From IMG/VR virus record IMGVR_UViG_3300036398_001339, positions 1 to 42,822 of that record: a stretch of DNA of 42,822 nucleotides; one strand, given 5' to 3'. Source of the stretch: a virus. The position numbers were made by a program, and so were the translations under genes. The first letter of the stretch is position 1; every line of letters starts with the position of its first letter. The notes beneath the pieces were generated by a model, which worked only from the letters and a program-made list of their open reading frames with translations, had not been told where the DNA came from and ran no database searches. Shown here piece after piece: positions 31,941 to 38,057 of this stretch.

Positions 31941-32108
31941 TTAGATGTCTTCGTCTATCGGTTCGTCGCAATCGTAGCGCGTGAATATGTCCCGCCTGAA
32001 CCGAGACAGCTTTTCTTCCTCACAGTCTGGGCAGGTCATGCACAGATAGATGCCGTACCCATCGTACTGGCGTTCGCCTTCCTTGCCGGATTCGCATGTG
32101 CATTTCAT
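31941..32108 (-). CDS. Cys-rich small protein
   Basis: A 55-aa minus-strand protein: MKCTC at the start, then YDGYGIYLCMTCPDCEEEKL, and an acidic end (DEPIDEDI). The four or more cysteines (KCTC...LCMTC...DC) suggest a zinc site. A protein of this exact plan, with GIYLCMTCxxC and a YxxDEPIDE tail, is common in phages and environmental contigs; function unknown. Last gene before the terminator. Its ATG overlaps the TGA of the upstream gene. Confidence 0.7.
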   Translation of the reverse strand: MKCTCESGKEGERQYDGYGIYLCMTCPDCEEEKLSRFRRDIFTRYDCDEPIDEDI

Positions 32109-32251
32109 AAGTCTTGAGCTTCGTAGTGAAATAGAACGTCTAAAAATTCAATTCGTTCCTGTAGGGTTAATTCGTTGAAGTTGTCTAGTTCTGTAAATTC
32201 TTGCCAAAAGGTCGCGCTTGCGGCGATTTGCTCTATGCTTTCTACCTTCAT
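32105..32251 (-). CDS. 48-aa acidic hypothetical protein
   Basis: A 48-aa minus-strand frame with MKVESIEQIAASATFWQEF and a second helix LTLQERIEFLDVLFHY, acidic overall. It is coupled by overlap at both ends (one base with the upstream stop, ATGA with the downstream gene). No homology recognised. Confidence 0.5.
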   Translation of the reverse strand: MKVESIEQIAASATFWQEFTELDNFNELTLQERIEFLDVLFHYEAQDL

Positions 32252-32574
32252 TAGGCGACCTCCTCTTTTTCTTGGTTAAGCAACGCCTTTTGAAGCAAGT
32301 CGCATTCTGAAAATCGGGCGTGCAGAATGTATTTATCGCAGCCTATACAGCAAAAGGAATCGATCCAAACGCCGCGCTCATTAAGCCAGTTAATGGCCTG
32401 CTGAACCCACGAATGGTCGTTGTCTTCGACTGGCACAAAGACACGGCGTGACCTACTTTGCAGGCGGGTGCATCGAATCCCGACGCGAGGGGCGCTGCGG
32501 CTAGTGAAGCCTTTGTATTCTAGCTCGATGGCCAGAAGGTGGCCGAGGCTGTCTATTGTCTGTCTAGTTTTCAT
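32251..32574 (-). CDS. Hypothetical protein
   Basis: A 107-aa minus-strand protein with a mixed fold: helix IDSLGHLLAIELEY, strand RRVFVPVEDNDH, helix SWVQQAINWLNERGVW, then CCIGCDKYIL (CCxxC, possible metal site) and a helical end. Not recognised. The first codons contain several AGACA units. No Shine-Dalgarno sequence: the leader is AAACCAATAATG. Confidence 0.55.
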   Translation of the reverse strand: MKTRQTIDSLGHLLAIELEYKGFTSRSAPRVGIRCTRLQSRSRRVFVPVEDNDHSWVQQAINWLNERGVWIDSFCCIGCDKYILHARFSECDLLQKALLNQEKEEVA

Positions 32575-32625
32575 TATTGGTTTTCTATTTTGAGTTGCGC
32601 GTTCTCAGGTTGTCTGAGTCGCATG

Positions 32626-32651
32626 CTGCCCCCTGTCTAGACAAGGGGCAG
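32626..32651. promoter_or_regulatory. 26-bp near-perfect palindrome around TGTCTAGACA
   Basis: CTGCCCC-C-TGTCTAGACA-A-GGGGCAG: 12 of 13 pairs match, with the central decamer perfect. It lies in the 96-base gap between two minus-strand genes. Flanking TTGCGCGT direct repeats at about 32595 and 32654. It looks like an operator or a cruciform-forming site; there is no following T run on either strand. Confidence 0.6.
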
Positions 32652-32670
32652 GGTTGCGCGTCAGGCTGGC

Positions 32671-33195
32671 CTAGTACTCATGCGGGAAAAGGAACGTCGT
32701 CATTTTTCGATTCCCCTCGGTAATAATCCAGATTCGCTCGCCCGTGTTGGCGTGCGTGTACGCACTCAGGATGCGCGTGCCGTGTTTTAGGGCGTCTTCG
32801 TTCGCTTGCTTGTCTTCGTCGTCAAGCTCGCCCCAATCGCCTGCCCAATGGCGAGCAAGGCAATGGGACACCCACCCATTGCGATCCGTATGCGTTTCGC
32901 CCCCTGCTTCGTCTTCATCTATACCTTCATCCGTCCAAGCGGCGAATTCAGCGGAGCGAACCAAGCGCCCAACGTCAAAGCGCGCCACCGTGCCGATTAA
33001 GGTTAGCAAGGCGTGCGCCTGAGCGGGATTCTTAGGCTGCGGCAGTTCGGCAATAATGCTAGGCAGTTCCTTAGGGCAAAGAATCTGCAGGCCTAGCAAG
33101 GCCGCGAAGGCTTCTTTCATATTGTCTGAAAGTGTCTTTTCAGATTCTGGTTTATCTCCTGGCTGCTTCGGTTGTTGCGGGTTGTTGTTTCTCAT
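32671..33195 (-). CDS. Hypothetical protein of the minus-strand operon
   Basis: A 174-aa minus-strand protein. N-terminus is disordered (Asn/Gln/Pro-rich), followed by a helical part (KEAFAALLGLQILCPKELPS), an AEFAAWTDEGIDEDEAGGET acidic stretch and a C-terminal beta part (NTGERIWIITEGNRKMTTFL). No domain recognised. ATG at 33195 preferred since the extension upstream runs through the small membrane gene. Two direct TAGACAT copies lie directly before the ATG. Confidence 0.55.
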   Translation of the reverse strand: MRNNNPQQPKQPGDKPESEKTLSDNMKEAFAALLGLQILCPKELPSIIAELPQPKNPAQAHALLTLIGTVARFDVGRLVRSAEFAAWTDEGIDEDEAGGETHTDRNGWVSHCLARHWAGDWGELDDEDKQANEDALKHGTRILSAYTHANTGERIWIITEGNRKMTTFLFPHEY

Positions 33196-33206
33196 ATGTC
33201 TAATGT

Positions 33207-33416
33207 CTAGTTGATGTTGTTGTTTTCGTTGTTGTTGCCGATTCCTTTTTCGATGCCTAAAACCCCTACACAAAACGCCATGCTGGCGAGCGTCAGGAGG
33301 ATTAGACAGCAAGCTGTTCCGAGGCTTGCGCCTTGGAAGCGGATAATGAGGGCGTCTGTCAGGCCTAGCTTTAGGGACAAAAGGCCGATTGCGAGGTTCT
33401 TGTCTTTGGTTGTCAT
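33207..33416 (-). CDS. Small membrane protein
   Basis: A 69-aa minus-strand protein with a polar start (MTTKDKN), a moderately hydrophobic region and a strong transmembrane segment (ACCLILLTLASMAFCVGVLG, about residues 35-54), ending in an Asn-rich tail. One membrane pass is most likely. Function unknown. Confidence 0.55.
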   Translation of the reverse strand: MTTKDKNLAIGLLSLKLGLTDALIIRFQGASLGTACCLILLTLASMAFCVGVLGIEKGIGNNNENNNIN

Positions 33417-33421
33417 GCGGA

Positions 33422-33598
33422 TTAATTGGCTGAGGCTTCGTTGCAGAGAGTTTCGATTTCCTTTTCAAGGCGTTTGACTTCCTCGGTTCGCGCGCCTTCC
33501 GGCAAGGCGTCGATTGATAGAATCTCCAGAATTTTCTCGGCGCGCATATCAATGCGGCGCTGCAATTCTTCTTCGGCAAATAGGTGTCTGATTTTCAT
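33422..33598 (-). CDS. 58-aa coiled-coil protein
   Basis: A 58-aa minus-strand protein, charged and helical (FAEEELQRRIDMRAEKILEI, then TEEVKRLEKEIETL). ATG at 33598 chosen; the upstream reading enters the CCAAA leader repeat. Not recognised. Confidence 0.5.
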   Translation of the reverse strand: MKIRHLFAEEELQRRIDMRAEKILEILSIDALPEGARTEEVKRLEKEIETLCNEASAN

Positions 33599-33636
33599 GT
33601 CTTTGGTTGTTTGGTTGTTTGGTTTGGGTTGTCTGA
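33599..33636 (-). promoter_or_regulatory. CCAAAC-repeat leader without Shine-Dalgarno
   Basis: On the minus strand the start at 33598 is preceded by repeated CAAAC/AACC units ending in AACCAAAGAC-ATG. A near-identical leader precedes the gene at 33810. The sequence is unstructured and has no GGAGG, so ribosome entry probably relies on an open A/C-rich leader. Confidence 0.4.
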
Positions 33637-33810
33637 TTAAGCGGCGAGTTGCTCCGCCCAAGAAAGCGCGCGGCGGCGAGTTGCGTGTTGGCGATCCGCT
33701 TGGCAACGCTTGCAGGATCCGCCTGAGCGGCAAGCTTTGTCCCAAGCTTTGATGCCGTGATACTGCGCGCGCTTTTCTTTCCCGTGTTTGATTGCTTTTT
33801 CTAGGCTCAT
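33637..33810 (-). CDS. Small Cys-rich basic protein
   Basis: A 57-aa minus-strand protein: LEKAIKHGKEKRAQYHGIKA, then WDKACRSGGSCKRCQADRQH. This matches a widespread small phage family (HGKEKRxxYxGxKAxDxxCRxxGxCxxCxxxR), with three conserved cysteines plus a possible fourth ligand and a basic end. Function is unknown; zinc binding likely. ATG at 33810 preceded by AACCAAAGAC. Confidence 0.7.
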   Translation of the reverse strand: MSLEKAIKHGKEKRAQYHGIKAWDKACRSGGSCKRCQADRQHATRRRALSWAEQLAA

Positions 33811-33845
33811 GTCTTTGGTTTGGTTTGGTTTGGTTTGCTGGTTTG
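33811..33845 (-). promoter_or_regulatory. CCAAA tandem repeat leader
   Basis: Four to five copies of the pentamer CCAAA sit directly upstream of the ATG at 33810 on the minus strand, ending AACCAAAGAC. Together with 33599-33636 this is a repeated leader type, possibly slippage-prone. Confidence 0.45.
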
Positions 33846-33907
33846 TCCAGCCTGCAGCGCCCTCCCCCCTCAGGGAAGGCGCTGGATGGCTAGGCAAGGC
33901 CTGCGTT

Positions 33908-34714
33908 TTACTCCACGTTGATACCCTGCGCGCGCATCGTCTTTTTAATCCACTCCTGCGCTTGCTCGTCCGTCCAGTCTACCGCTGAGGATATGGCATG
34001 CACCGCGACATCCGCCTCTGGAACCCAATCGGTGTCAGGATACCCATAGCCAATACCCACTTGGGGCCATATTTGCGGATGCCCCTCGATATATCGAAAG
34101 CACAAGCGGCGGAAGGCGTCAGGACAGACAAGCCAAAAGGCAAGCGTGTCTATGTCTAGTGTCTCACCTTCCCGCTTAAGCGTGACAGACAGCTGCAGCT
34201 TGTCGCCCGTGCGTTCAAAGTTGACGTTCAGGCCCATGCCATAGACAACGCGCACGGACTTGCCTTGCGATTCAAGCAGCTTCACCAGCGCGCAGACTGC
34301 AGCGCCGCGTTTGATAATGACGCGTTTATCTACCGCGCCCGATATGCAAGCGTTGATTGAAACCGTGACAACCTTACTTCCCGTGTCTTCGTCGACTGTC
34401 TGAAGCCAGCATTCAGGCTCCCCCGTCAGGACAAGGCCAACATCGAAGAAAAGGCCCGTAGTTTCAGGCGCGTAAGTCTCGCGGAGAACGCTGGCCCCCA
34501 CGATCCTTTCAATCGCCAGCGTCTGCGCGTTGACTGCATCAACACCTTCCTGCCAGCCTGCGCGCAGGGCTTGCTTGCAAGCCTCCATGTCTTTGAATTC
34601 ATGGAAGCCGTCATTTTTGCACGCCTTGTCTGAGGATCGCGGCGCTGTCTGGACGCTGTCTAGATGCGTCAGGAAGTCGCTGACGCTGTCGAATAATTGC
34701 GAATAGGTTGCCAT
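33908..34714 (-). CDS. Partner protein of the CobS-like ATPase
   Basis: A 268-aa minus-strand protein directly after the AAA+ gene (one base between). N-terminal helices (YSQLFDSVSDFLTHLDSV), then a mixed alpha/beta body with VVTVSINACISGAVDKRVII, AAVCALVKLLESQGKSVRVV and GDKLQLSVTLKREGETLDI. The body's order of strands and helices recalls a von Willebrand A-like fold (a VSINACISG strand where MIDAS would be), but a DxSxS motif is not present. MoxR/CobS ATPases usually pair with a vWA-type protein (CobT), so this is a candidate degenerate partner of that kind. Confidence 0.55.
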   Translation of the reverse strand: MATYSQLFDSVSDFLTHLDSVQTAPRSSDKACKNDGFHEFKDMEACKQALRAGWQEGVDAVNAQTLAIERIVGASVLRETYAPETTGLFFDVGLVLTGEPECWLQTVDEDTGSKVVTVSINACISGAVDKRVIIKRGAAVCALVKLLESQGKSVRVVYGMGLNVNFERTGDKLQLSVTLKREGETLDIDTLAFWLVCPDAFRRLCFRYIEGHPQIWPQVGIGYGYPDTDWVPEADVAVHAISSAVDWTDEQAQEWIKKTMRAQGINVE

Positions 34715-34715
34715 A

Positions 34716-35900
34716 TTAATTGAGGTTAAGTTTGCCTGCGCTGATAGCGTCGAGGCTTTTGACGATGAGGCCTTTGACTAGCCATGCCTTACCAACACCA
34801 AGCGCCGCAAGCTTGGCGCCTGCAATCGTTGCGCGGGGCGAGATTACGGCTTTTATGGCGTTCTTATCGGCGTTCTGGCGCGCGGTCTGAACCAGCCTAA
34901 ACCAGTCCGCCGTTTCTACCTTCCCGCCTTCGCTCAGGTTAAAGGCTGGCGACGGTACGCCTTCAATCCCGATGAAAGAGGCCTCAAGGCCTTCGTCATA
35001 TGGGAGTTGAACGAAAAAGAAGCGATCCAACGTCGCCGGATCCAGCGCGTTGCGCCCGATATACTGCGCCGTTGCGCCGCCGCCGAACGTGTTGGCGCAG
35101 GCGACGACGACAAAGTTTTCGTGTCGCTTCACCGTTGCGTCAGGGAAGGTCATCTCTCCGTTCGCCAGCGCCGAATTTAAGACTGCCAGCGTGTTGGCGT
35201 TGCCAGCGTCTACCTCATCCAACACGAAGACAAGGCCTTGCTCAAAGGCTTCGCGGAAAGCCGTTGAACGGTAAACGCCGTGCGCGTCTATAAAGCCTAA
35301 GAGGTCTGTTTTCGTTGTCTGCGCGCAGACAGACAGGCCACGATACTGCAGGCCAATTGCGGCGGCGGCGGCGGCGACCATCGTTGTTTTCCCGCCGCCT
35401 GCAGGCCCCACTAACCAAACATGCTGGCGCACGCTCAAGCTGGCGACGACAAGCGGGAAAAAGGCATGTTGACGGCTTTTGACCTCGAAAACGCTTTTGC
35501 TTGTCTCAAATTTATAGCCAGCGACATAAGGTTCAGGCCTTGGTGCATGCTCCTGAATCAATTCAACGACACGCGCTTCGTCCAGTTCTGCAGCTCCGCC
35601 TTTGGCGCGCTTGAATATATCCAGAATTGTCTGAGCGTCAGTCAGGCTGATATCAGGCTGGCTAGGTTCTGGCTTGCTGGCTGGCCTTGCTGGCGCGTTG
35701 TTGCTGAGCGCCACATGTCTGTTCAATTCGGCGTCGCTGGTATCCAGCCAGCAACTGTTCAGGGCGCTCATCGTCATGCCAACAGCATATGAAGAACGCA
35801 CGCCGCGCTCCGTGACCCAAGCGCGCAACGCAACGCGCGCTTCGCTTCCTGAGTGACTGACTGTTCTGTCTGTTCCGAGTGAGTAATTTGTTTCTGACAT
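34716..35900 (-). CDS. CobS/MoxR-type AAA+ ATPase
   Basis: A 394-aa minus-strand protein, first gene of its operon. Residues 1-120 are a variable N-terminal part. The AAA+ core holds Walker A GPAGGGKT (165-172), Walker B FVLDEVD (225-231), sensor 1 in VVVACANTFG (N270), and an arginine-finger-like LDPATLDRFF (R293). The QTTKTDLLGF insertion after beta-2 and the small-domain pattern match the CobS/MoxR group, which remodel partner proteins via a vWA subunit. No cobalamin biosynthesis genes are present, so a chelatase role is unlikely. Leader AAAGAAAACACT has no Shine-Dalgarno site. Confidence 0.8.
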   Translation of the reverse strand: MSETNYSLGTDRTVSHSGSEARVALRAWVTERGVRSSYAVGMTMSALNSCWLDTSDAELNRHVALSNNAPARPASKPEPSQPDISLTDAQTILDIFKRAKGGAAELDEARVVELIQEHAPRPEPYVAGYKFETSKSVFEVKSRQHAFFPLVVASLSVRQHVWLVGPAGGGKTTMVAAAAAAIGLQYRGLSVCAQTTKTDLLGFIDAHGVYRSTAFREAFEQGLVFVLDEVDAGNANTLAVLNSALANGEMTFPDATVKRHENFVVVACANTFGGGATAQYIGRNALDPATLDRFFFVQLPYDEGLEASFIGIEGVPSPAFNLSEGGKVETADWFRLVQTARQNADKNAIKAVISPRATIAGAKLAALGVGKAWLVKGLIVKSLDAISAGKLNLN

Positions 35901-35945
35901 AGTGTTTTCTTTCTATTGTTTTTAGTTTGCGAGTTTGTCCCGCCC

Positions 35946-36155
35946 GCAACGCTCCCCGCTTGGCTATTTACCCGCCAAAGGGAAACGCTGACGGCGTTGC
36001 AATCCTGCACCCCTATTGGGGCCGAACCTCGGTTCTTAACGTAGACTCGCAATTGCGCGCCGAACGATTTTCTGGAAAATCGCTAAACCTGAGGCGCACT
36101 AAGCGCGCCTCTGCGCTGACCCTTTAGTCCTGAGTCAGGGATCCCGCCTTCGGGA
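35946..36155. ncRNA. Chain of perfect hairpins in the control region
   Basis: Within 210 bases I see GCAACGC/GCGTTGC (35946-35952/35994-36000) enclosing TTGGC/GCCAA, CCCC-TATT-GGGG (36010-36021), GAACC/GGTTC (36024-36035), CGATTTT-CTGG-AAAATCG (36065-36082), GAGGCGC/GCGCCTC (36091-36111), CCTGAGTCAGG (36129-36139) and TCCCG-CCTT-CGGGA (36142-36155). None has a T run. On the minus strand this would be the 5' leader of the AAA+ operon. It may be a noncoding RNA, a replication origin or a packaging site. No gene is seen here on either strand. Confidence 0.5.
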
Positions 36156-36430
36156 AACCGCTTGTCGCACGGCCCGCGCAGGGAAGACACCCCCTGACCC
36201 CGTCAGCCTCGCCCGAGACTGACCACCAACACCGAGGCGCCAAGGTAACAAAGACCAGCAAGCATGCAAGGCCTTTTTTGATAGATAATCAAAGAAAGAT
36301 AACAAACGAAAAAGGCTGACAAACGCACGCAAAGGCACCTTCCGATGGCCTGTCTAGTCGTCAGCATTAGCCTATCAAACAAAGCCAGACAAAGGCCTTA
36401 AACGACCGTATACGAACACGGCTTGTAAGT

Positions 36431-36465
36431 GGCCTAGCTTCAACATGTTGCAAGGCCTCTTTTTT
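36431..36465 (+). terminator. Possible + strand terminator
   Basis: GGCCT (36431-36435) pairs with AGGCC (36453-36457), followed by TCTTTTTT. The loop contains the perfect palindrome CAACATGTTG (36441-36450). A near copy of the 3' half (TGCAAGGCCTTTTTTG) occurs at 36265-36280 without a clear partner stem. It suggests a + strand transcript from upstream, where no gene is visible. Confidence 0.45.
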
Positions 36466-36666
36466 GCGTGCGCTGGCATCATGCAAGGCAACGCAAGCGT
36501 GCTGGCTGGCGCGCTGGCTAGGCTAGGAAAGTTAGGCGAGGCTAAGATTGATAGGCTGGCTTGCGTTTGTCCCGGAGCGAGCGTGCGCTGGCAAGGCGAG
36601 CCAAAGGGAGAGAATGCATCCCGATAGACGCTCCCCGCTCCCCGCAAGCGCGCCGTGTCTGCGCCG

Positions 36667-36676
36667 TGTCTAGACA
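36667..36676. promoter_or_regulatory. TGTCTAGACA palindrome, third copy
   Basis: Exact match to the decamers at 31805-31814 and 32634-32643. All three lie at gene ends or between genes. Likely binding sites of one dimeric regulator. Confidence 0.5.
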
Positions 36677-36737
36677 GTCAGCCTCGCCCGCCGCCCCTTG
36701 CCAGCGCGTGCATCATGCCAGCCTGCCGTGCACGGTG

Positions 36738-36776
36738 AGACACCGAATGTCTGACGGTCTGTCTGACGATCAGACA
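36738..36776. repeat. Cluster of direct and inverted repeats (iteron-like)
   Basis: AGACA-CCGAA-TGTCT (36738-36752) is a perfect inverted repeat. GTCTGACG occurs at 36749-36756 and 36761-36768, 12 bases apart. TGTCTGA-CGA-TCAGACA (36760-36776) is a perfect 7-bp inverted repeat. All use the same TGTCT/AGACA half-site as the palindromes elsewhere. Suggests an operator array or an origin. Confidence 0.55.
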
Positions 36777-36788
36777 AGACATGTCCGA

Positions 36789-36824
36789 GGGTGCAGGGGG
36801 GGGAGGGGGTTCGGGATTTTTTTT
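36789..36824 (+). promoter_or_regulatory. G-quadruplex motif followed by T8
   Basis: GGG-TGCA-G8-A-G5-TTC-GGG (36789-36815) fits the canonical four-tract G-quadruplex pattern with loops of 1-4 bases, then A and eight Ts (36817-36824). It is the most extreme strand asymmetry in the window and lies 12 bases after the repeat cluster. It could stall polymerases, act in replication start or end transcripts. Confidence 0.6.
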
Positions 36825-36888
36825 CTTCGCCGCCGTCAATGCATACCCCCATCTGGAAAATTTTTGCCCTATTACGCCAATCTTATCC

Positions 36889-36922
36889 TTGTGCCATCGT
36901 TCGTGTTGTGCCATGATGTGCC
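36889..36922. repeat. TTGTGCCAT direct repeats
   Basis: TTGTGCCAT at 36889-36897 and 36906-36914, with a third partial TGTGCC at 36917-36922. The first two are 17 bases apart. Iteron-like arrangement in the gene-free control region. Confidence 0.4.
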
Positions 36923-36974
36923 CTGTTGGCTGGCTGTGTATGCGGTAAGAGGCAGTACGCACGTTGGCTGGGAT

Positions 36975-37009
36975 AAGCCTGCTACATTTAACCGTGTGGC
37001 AGGCTTTTT
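36975..37009 (+). terminator. Strong rho-independent terminator in the right leader
   Basis: AAGCCTGC (36975-36982) pairs perfectly with GCAGGCTT (36999-37006), extended inward by a U-G and three more pairs (ACA/TGT), loop of eight bases, then TTTTT. No + strand gene lies upstream for more than 1 kb. It therefore ends an untranslated RNA or works as an attenuator in the leader of the 37208 gene and perhaps the late operon. Confidence 0.75.
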
Positions 37010-37158
37010 ACTTGCGCGGATAGTGGCCTATGTTAGCGTCGTTTTGGGTATGGTAGAAAAACGGCGTGGGCGCTATTGCCCCTTGGATTGTCTGGATAGC
37101 TTGTGCAGGGGTGTACAGGTGAATCTTGGCAAGATCAGGCCAGTTTCTCTGTGAGAGA

Positions 37159-37189
37159 TTGGGCGCTGGTTCACCCGTAGGAATATACT
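37159..37189 (+). promoter_or_regulatory. Weak promoter candidate before the right operon
   Basis: TATACT (37184-37189) lies 18 bases before the ATG at 37208. TTGGGC at 37159-37164 would be a distant -35 element with a 19-base spacer. TTCGT-GT-ACGAA, an inverted repeat, follows the -10 directly. Only weak support. Confidence 0.25.
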
Positions 37190-37207
37190 TCGTGTACGAA
37201 CTAATTT

Positions 37208-37594
37208 ATGAAACAGTCCAAGGTGAAGTTTACTGTGATGGAGAAAACGGTGAAGGAACGGGATGGCGAGGCGTACAGTTTGGCGAATTATAAGGAGAAC
37301 GAGGATTATGTCAGGCGAGCGATTCGGTACGGAACGAGGGTCGTGTTTCGCGAGGATATATTGGGAGAGGTCAGCCAGCCGATGATAGACCATATTGGTG
37401 AACCTGCCGATATGGTGGCTACACAGAAGCAGATTGATACACTAAGGAAGTGTAAGGTAACGAGGAAGTATCCGAATCCTAGAATTGTGGAGACGGACGG
37501 TGGACGAGTGTTTGTCGGTGGACGCGGCAGCTTGATAAAGCTGGGTCAGACTATCTTGGTGAACGGAGAAACGCTGGTGATAGGCCGAGCGTAA
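37208..37594 (+). CDS. Hypothetical protein, first gene of the right + operon
   Basis: A 128-aa protein. Residues 1-85 are helical and charged (VMEKTVKERDGEAYSLANYK, then DYVRRAIRYGTRVVFRED). The C-terminal 35 residues are a small beta domain (RVFVGGRGSLIKLGQTILVN). Codon use favours AGG/AAG/GAG more than neighbours. No domain recognised. It lies alone between the control region and terminase leader; a regulator role is possible. No Shine-Dalgarno sequence. Confidence 0.6.
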   Translation: MKQSKVKFTVMEKTVKERDGEAYSLANYKENEDYVRRAIRYGTRVVFREDILGEVSQPMIDHIGEPADMVATQKQIDTLRKCKVTRKYPNPRIVETDGGRVFVGGRGSLIKLGQTILVNGETLVIGRA

Positions 37595-37658
37595 AAAGGA
37601 CAGCCTCGTTTTTCTTTTTTGTTTATTTACTCTTCTTTAGCTACTTATTCTTCCTTAT

Positions 37659-37706
37659 CTCTGGTATCTCAGGCCTACTATCGTAGTCTGGCCTACCTAG
37701 CCAGAG
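37659..37706. promoter_or_regulatory. Three-segment hairpin upstream of terminase
   Basis: CTCTGG (37659-37664)/CCAGAG (37701-37706), inside it AGGCC (37671-37675)/GGCCT (37690-37694), and inside that ACTA-TCG-TAGT (37677-37687). Internal loops are symmetrical, 6 and 6 bases. No T run after it; a pyrimidine-rich tract (37607-37660) precedes it. Candidate packaging site or leader RNA. Confidence 0.45.
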
Positions 37707-37735
37707 ATTAACAATCCGGCAAGGAGAAGTTGTGA

Positions 37736-37939
37736 GTGAGCATAGTACCCCCAAGACTCAGCATTACTGCCTATCTTGGGGGAGTACTATACAAAAAAGA
37801 GGTTAACGATCCGTATAAGTGTCGTCGCTCGTTTCGCAATTACAGTCAGAAGCAATGGCTACCCGTTCAGGAAGCTTTTGGCATTCTCGTAGCCGTGACT
37901 GTCAGCACTCTGCAACTTTGGGCCGAAGCAGATGTTTAA
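37736..37939 (+). CDS. Possible 67-aa protein before terminase (GTG start)
   Basis: A 67-aa frame from GTG 37736, with AAGGAG nine bases upstream. Tyr/Arg-rich N-terminal half and a hydrophobic stretch (AFGILVAVTVSTLQLW, about residues 47-62). The first 18 codons coincide with a long hairpin. No homology recognised. It could be a leader peptide or a small membrane protein. The rest of the gap to 38058 shows nothing clear. Confidence 0.4.
   Translation: MSIVPPRLSITAYLGGVLYKKEVNDPYKCRRSFRNYSQKQWLPVQEAFGILVAVTVSTLQLWAEADV
37742..37790. promoter_or_regulatory. 15-bp hairpin with 2-base bulge upstream of terminase
   Basis: ATAGTA + CCCCCAAGA (37742-37756) pair with TCTTGGGGG (37774-37782) and TACTAT (37785-37790), with AG as the only bulge and a 17-base loop. 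It is followed by ACAAAAAAG, not a T run. Very stable. It covers the start of the 67-aa frame, so it could control its translation or be a DNA signal for terminase. Confidence 0.55.
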
Positions 37940-38057
37940 TCCAACTCAAGAGGCATAGTTGGAACCATTTAGTCGCCTGTGCTTCCGTGTTTCAGGTTGA
38001 GCAGAGGGTACACGCAGGCTATTGACCTGTGAGCCAAATCTAGTAATTTCTACTCAA

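Noticed and set aside
36135-36962. Several 60-200 aa frames in the control region on both strands
   Set aside because: They run through hairpins, poly-G and poly-T, lack start signals and have compositions dominated by repeats.
37742-37790. The 15-bp hairpin as a terminator
   Set aside because: The stem is followed by ACAAAAAAG on the + strand and by a mixed sequence on the minus strand, with no T run on either.
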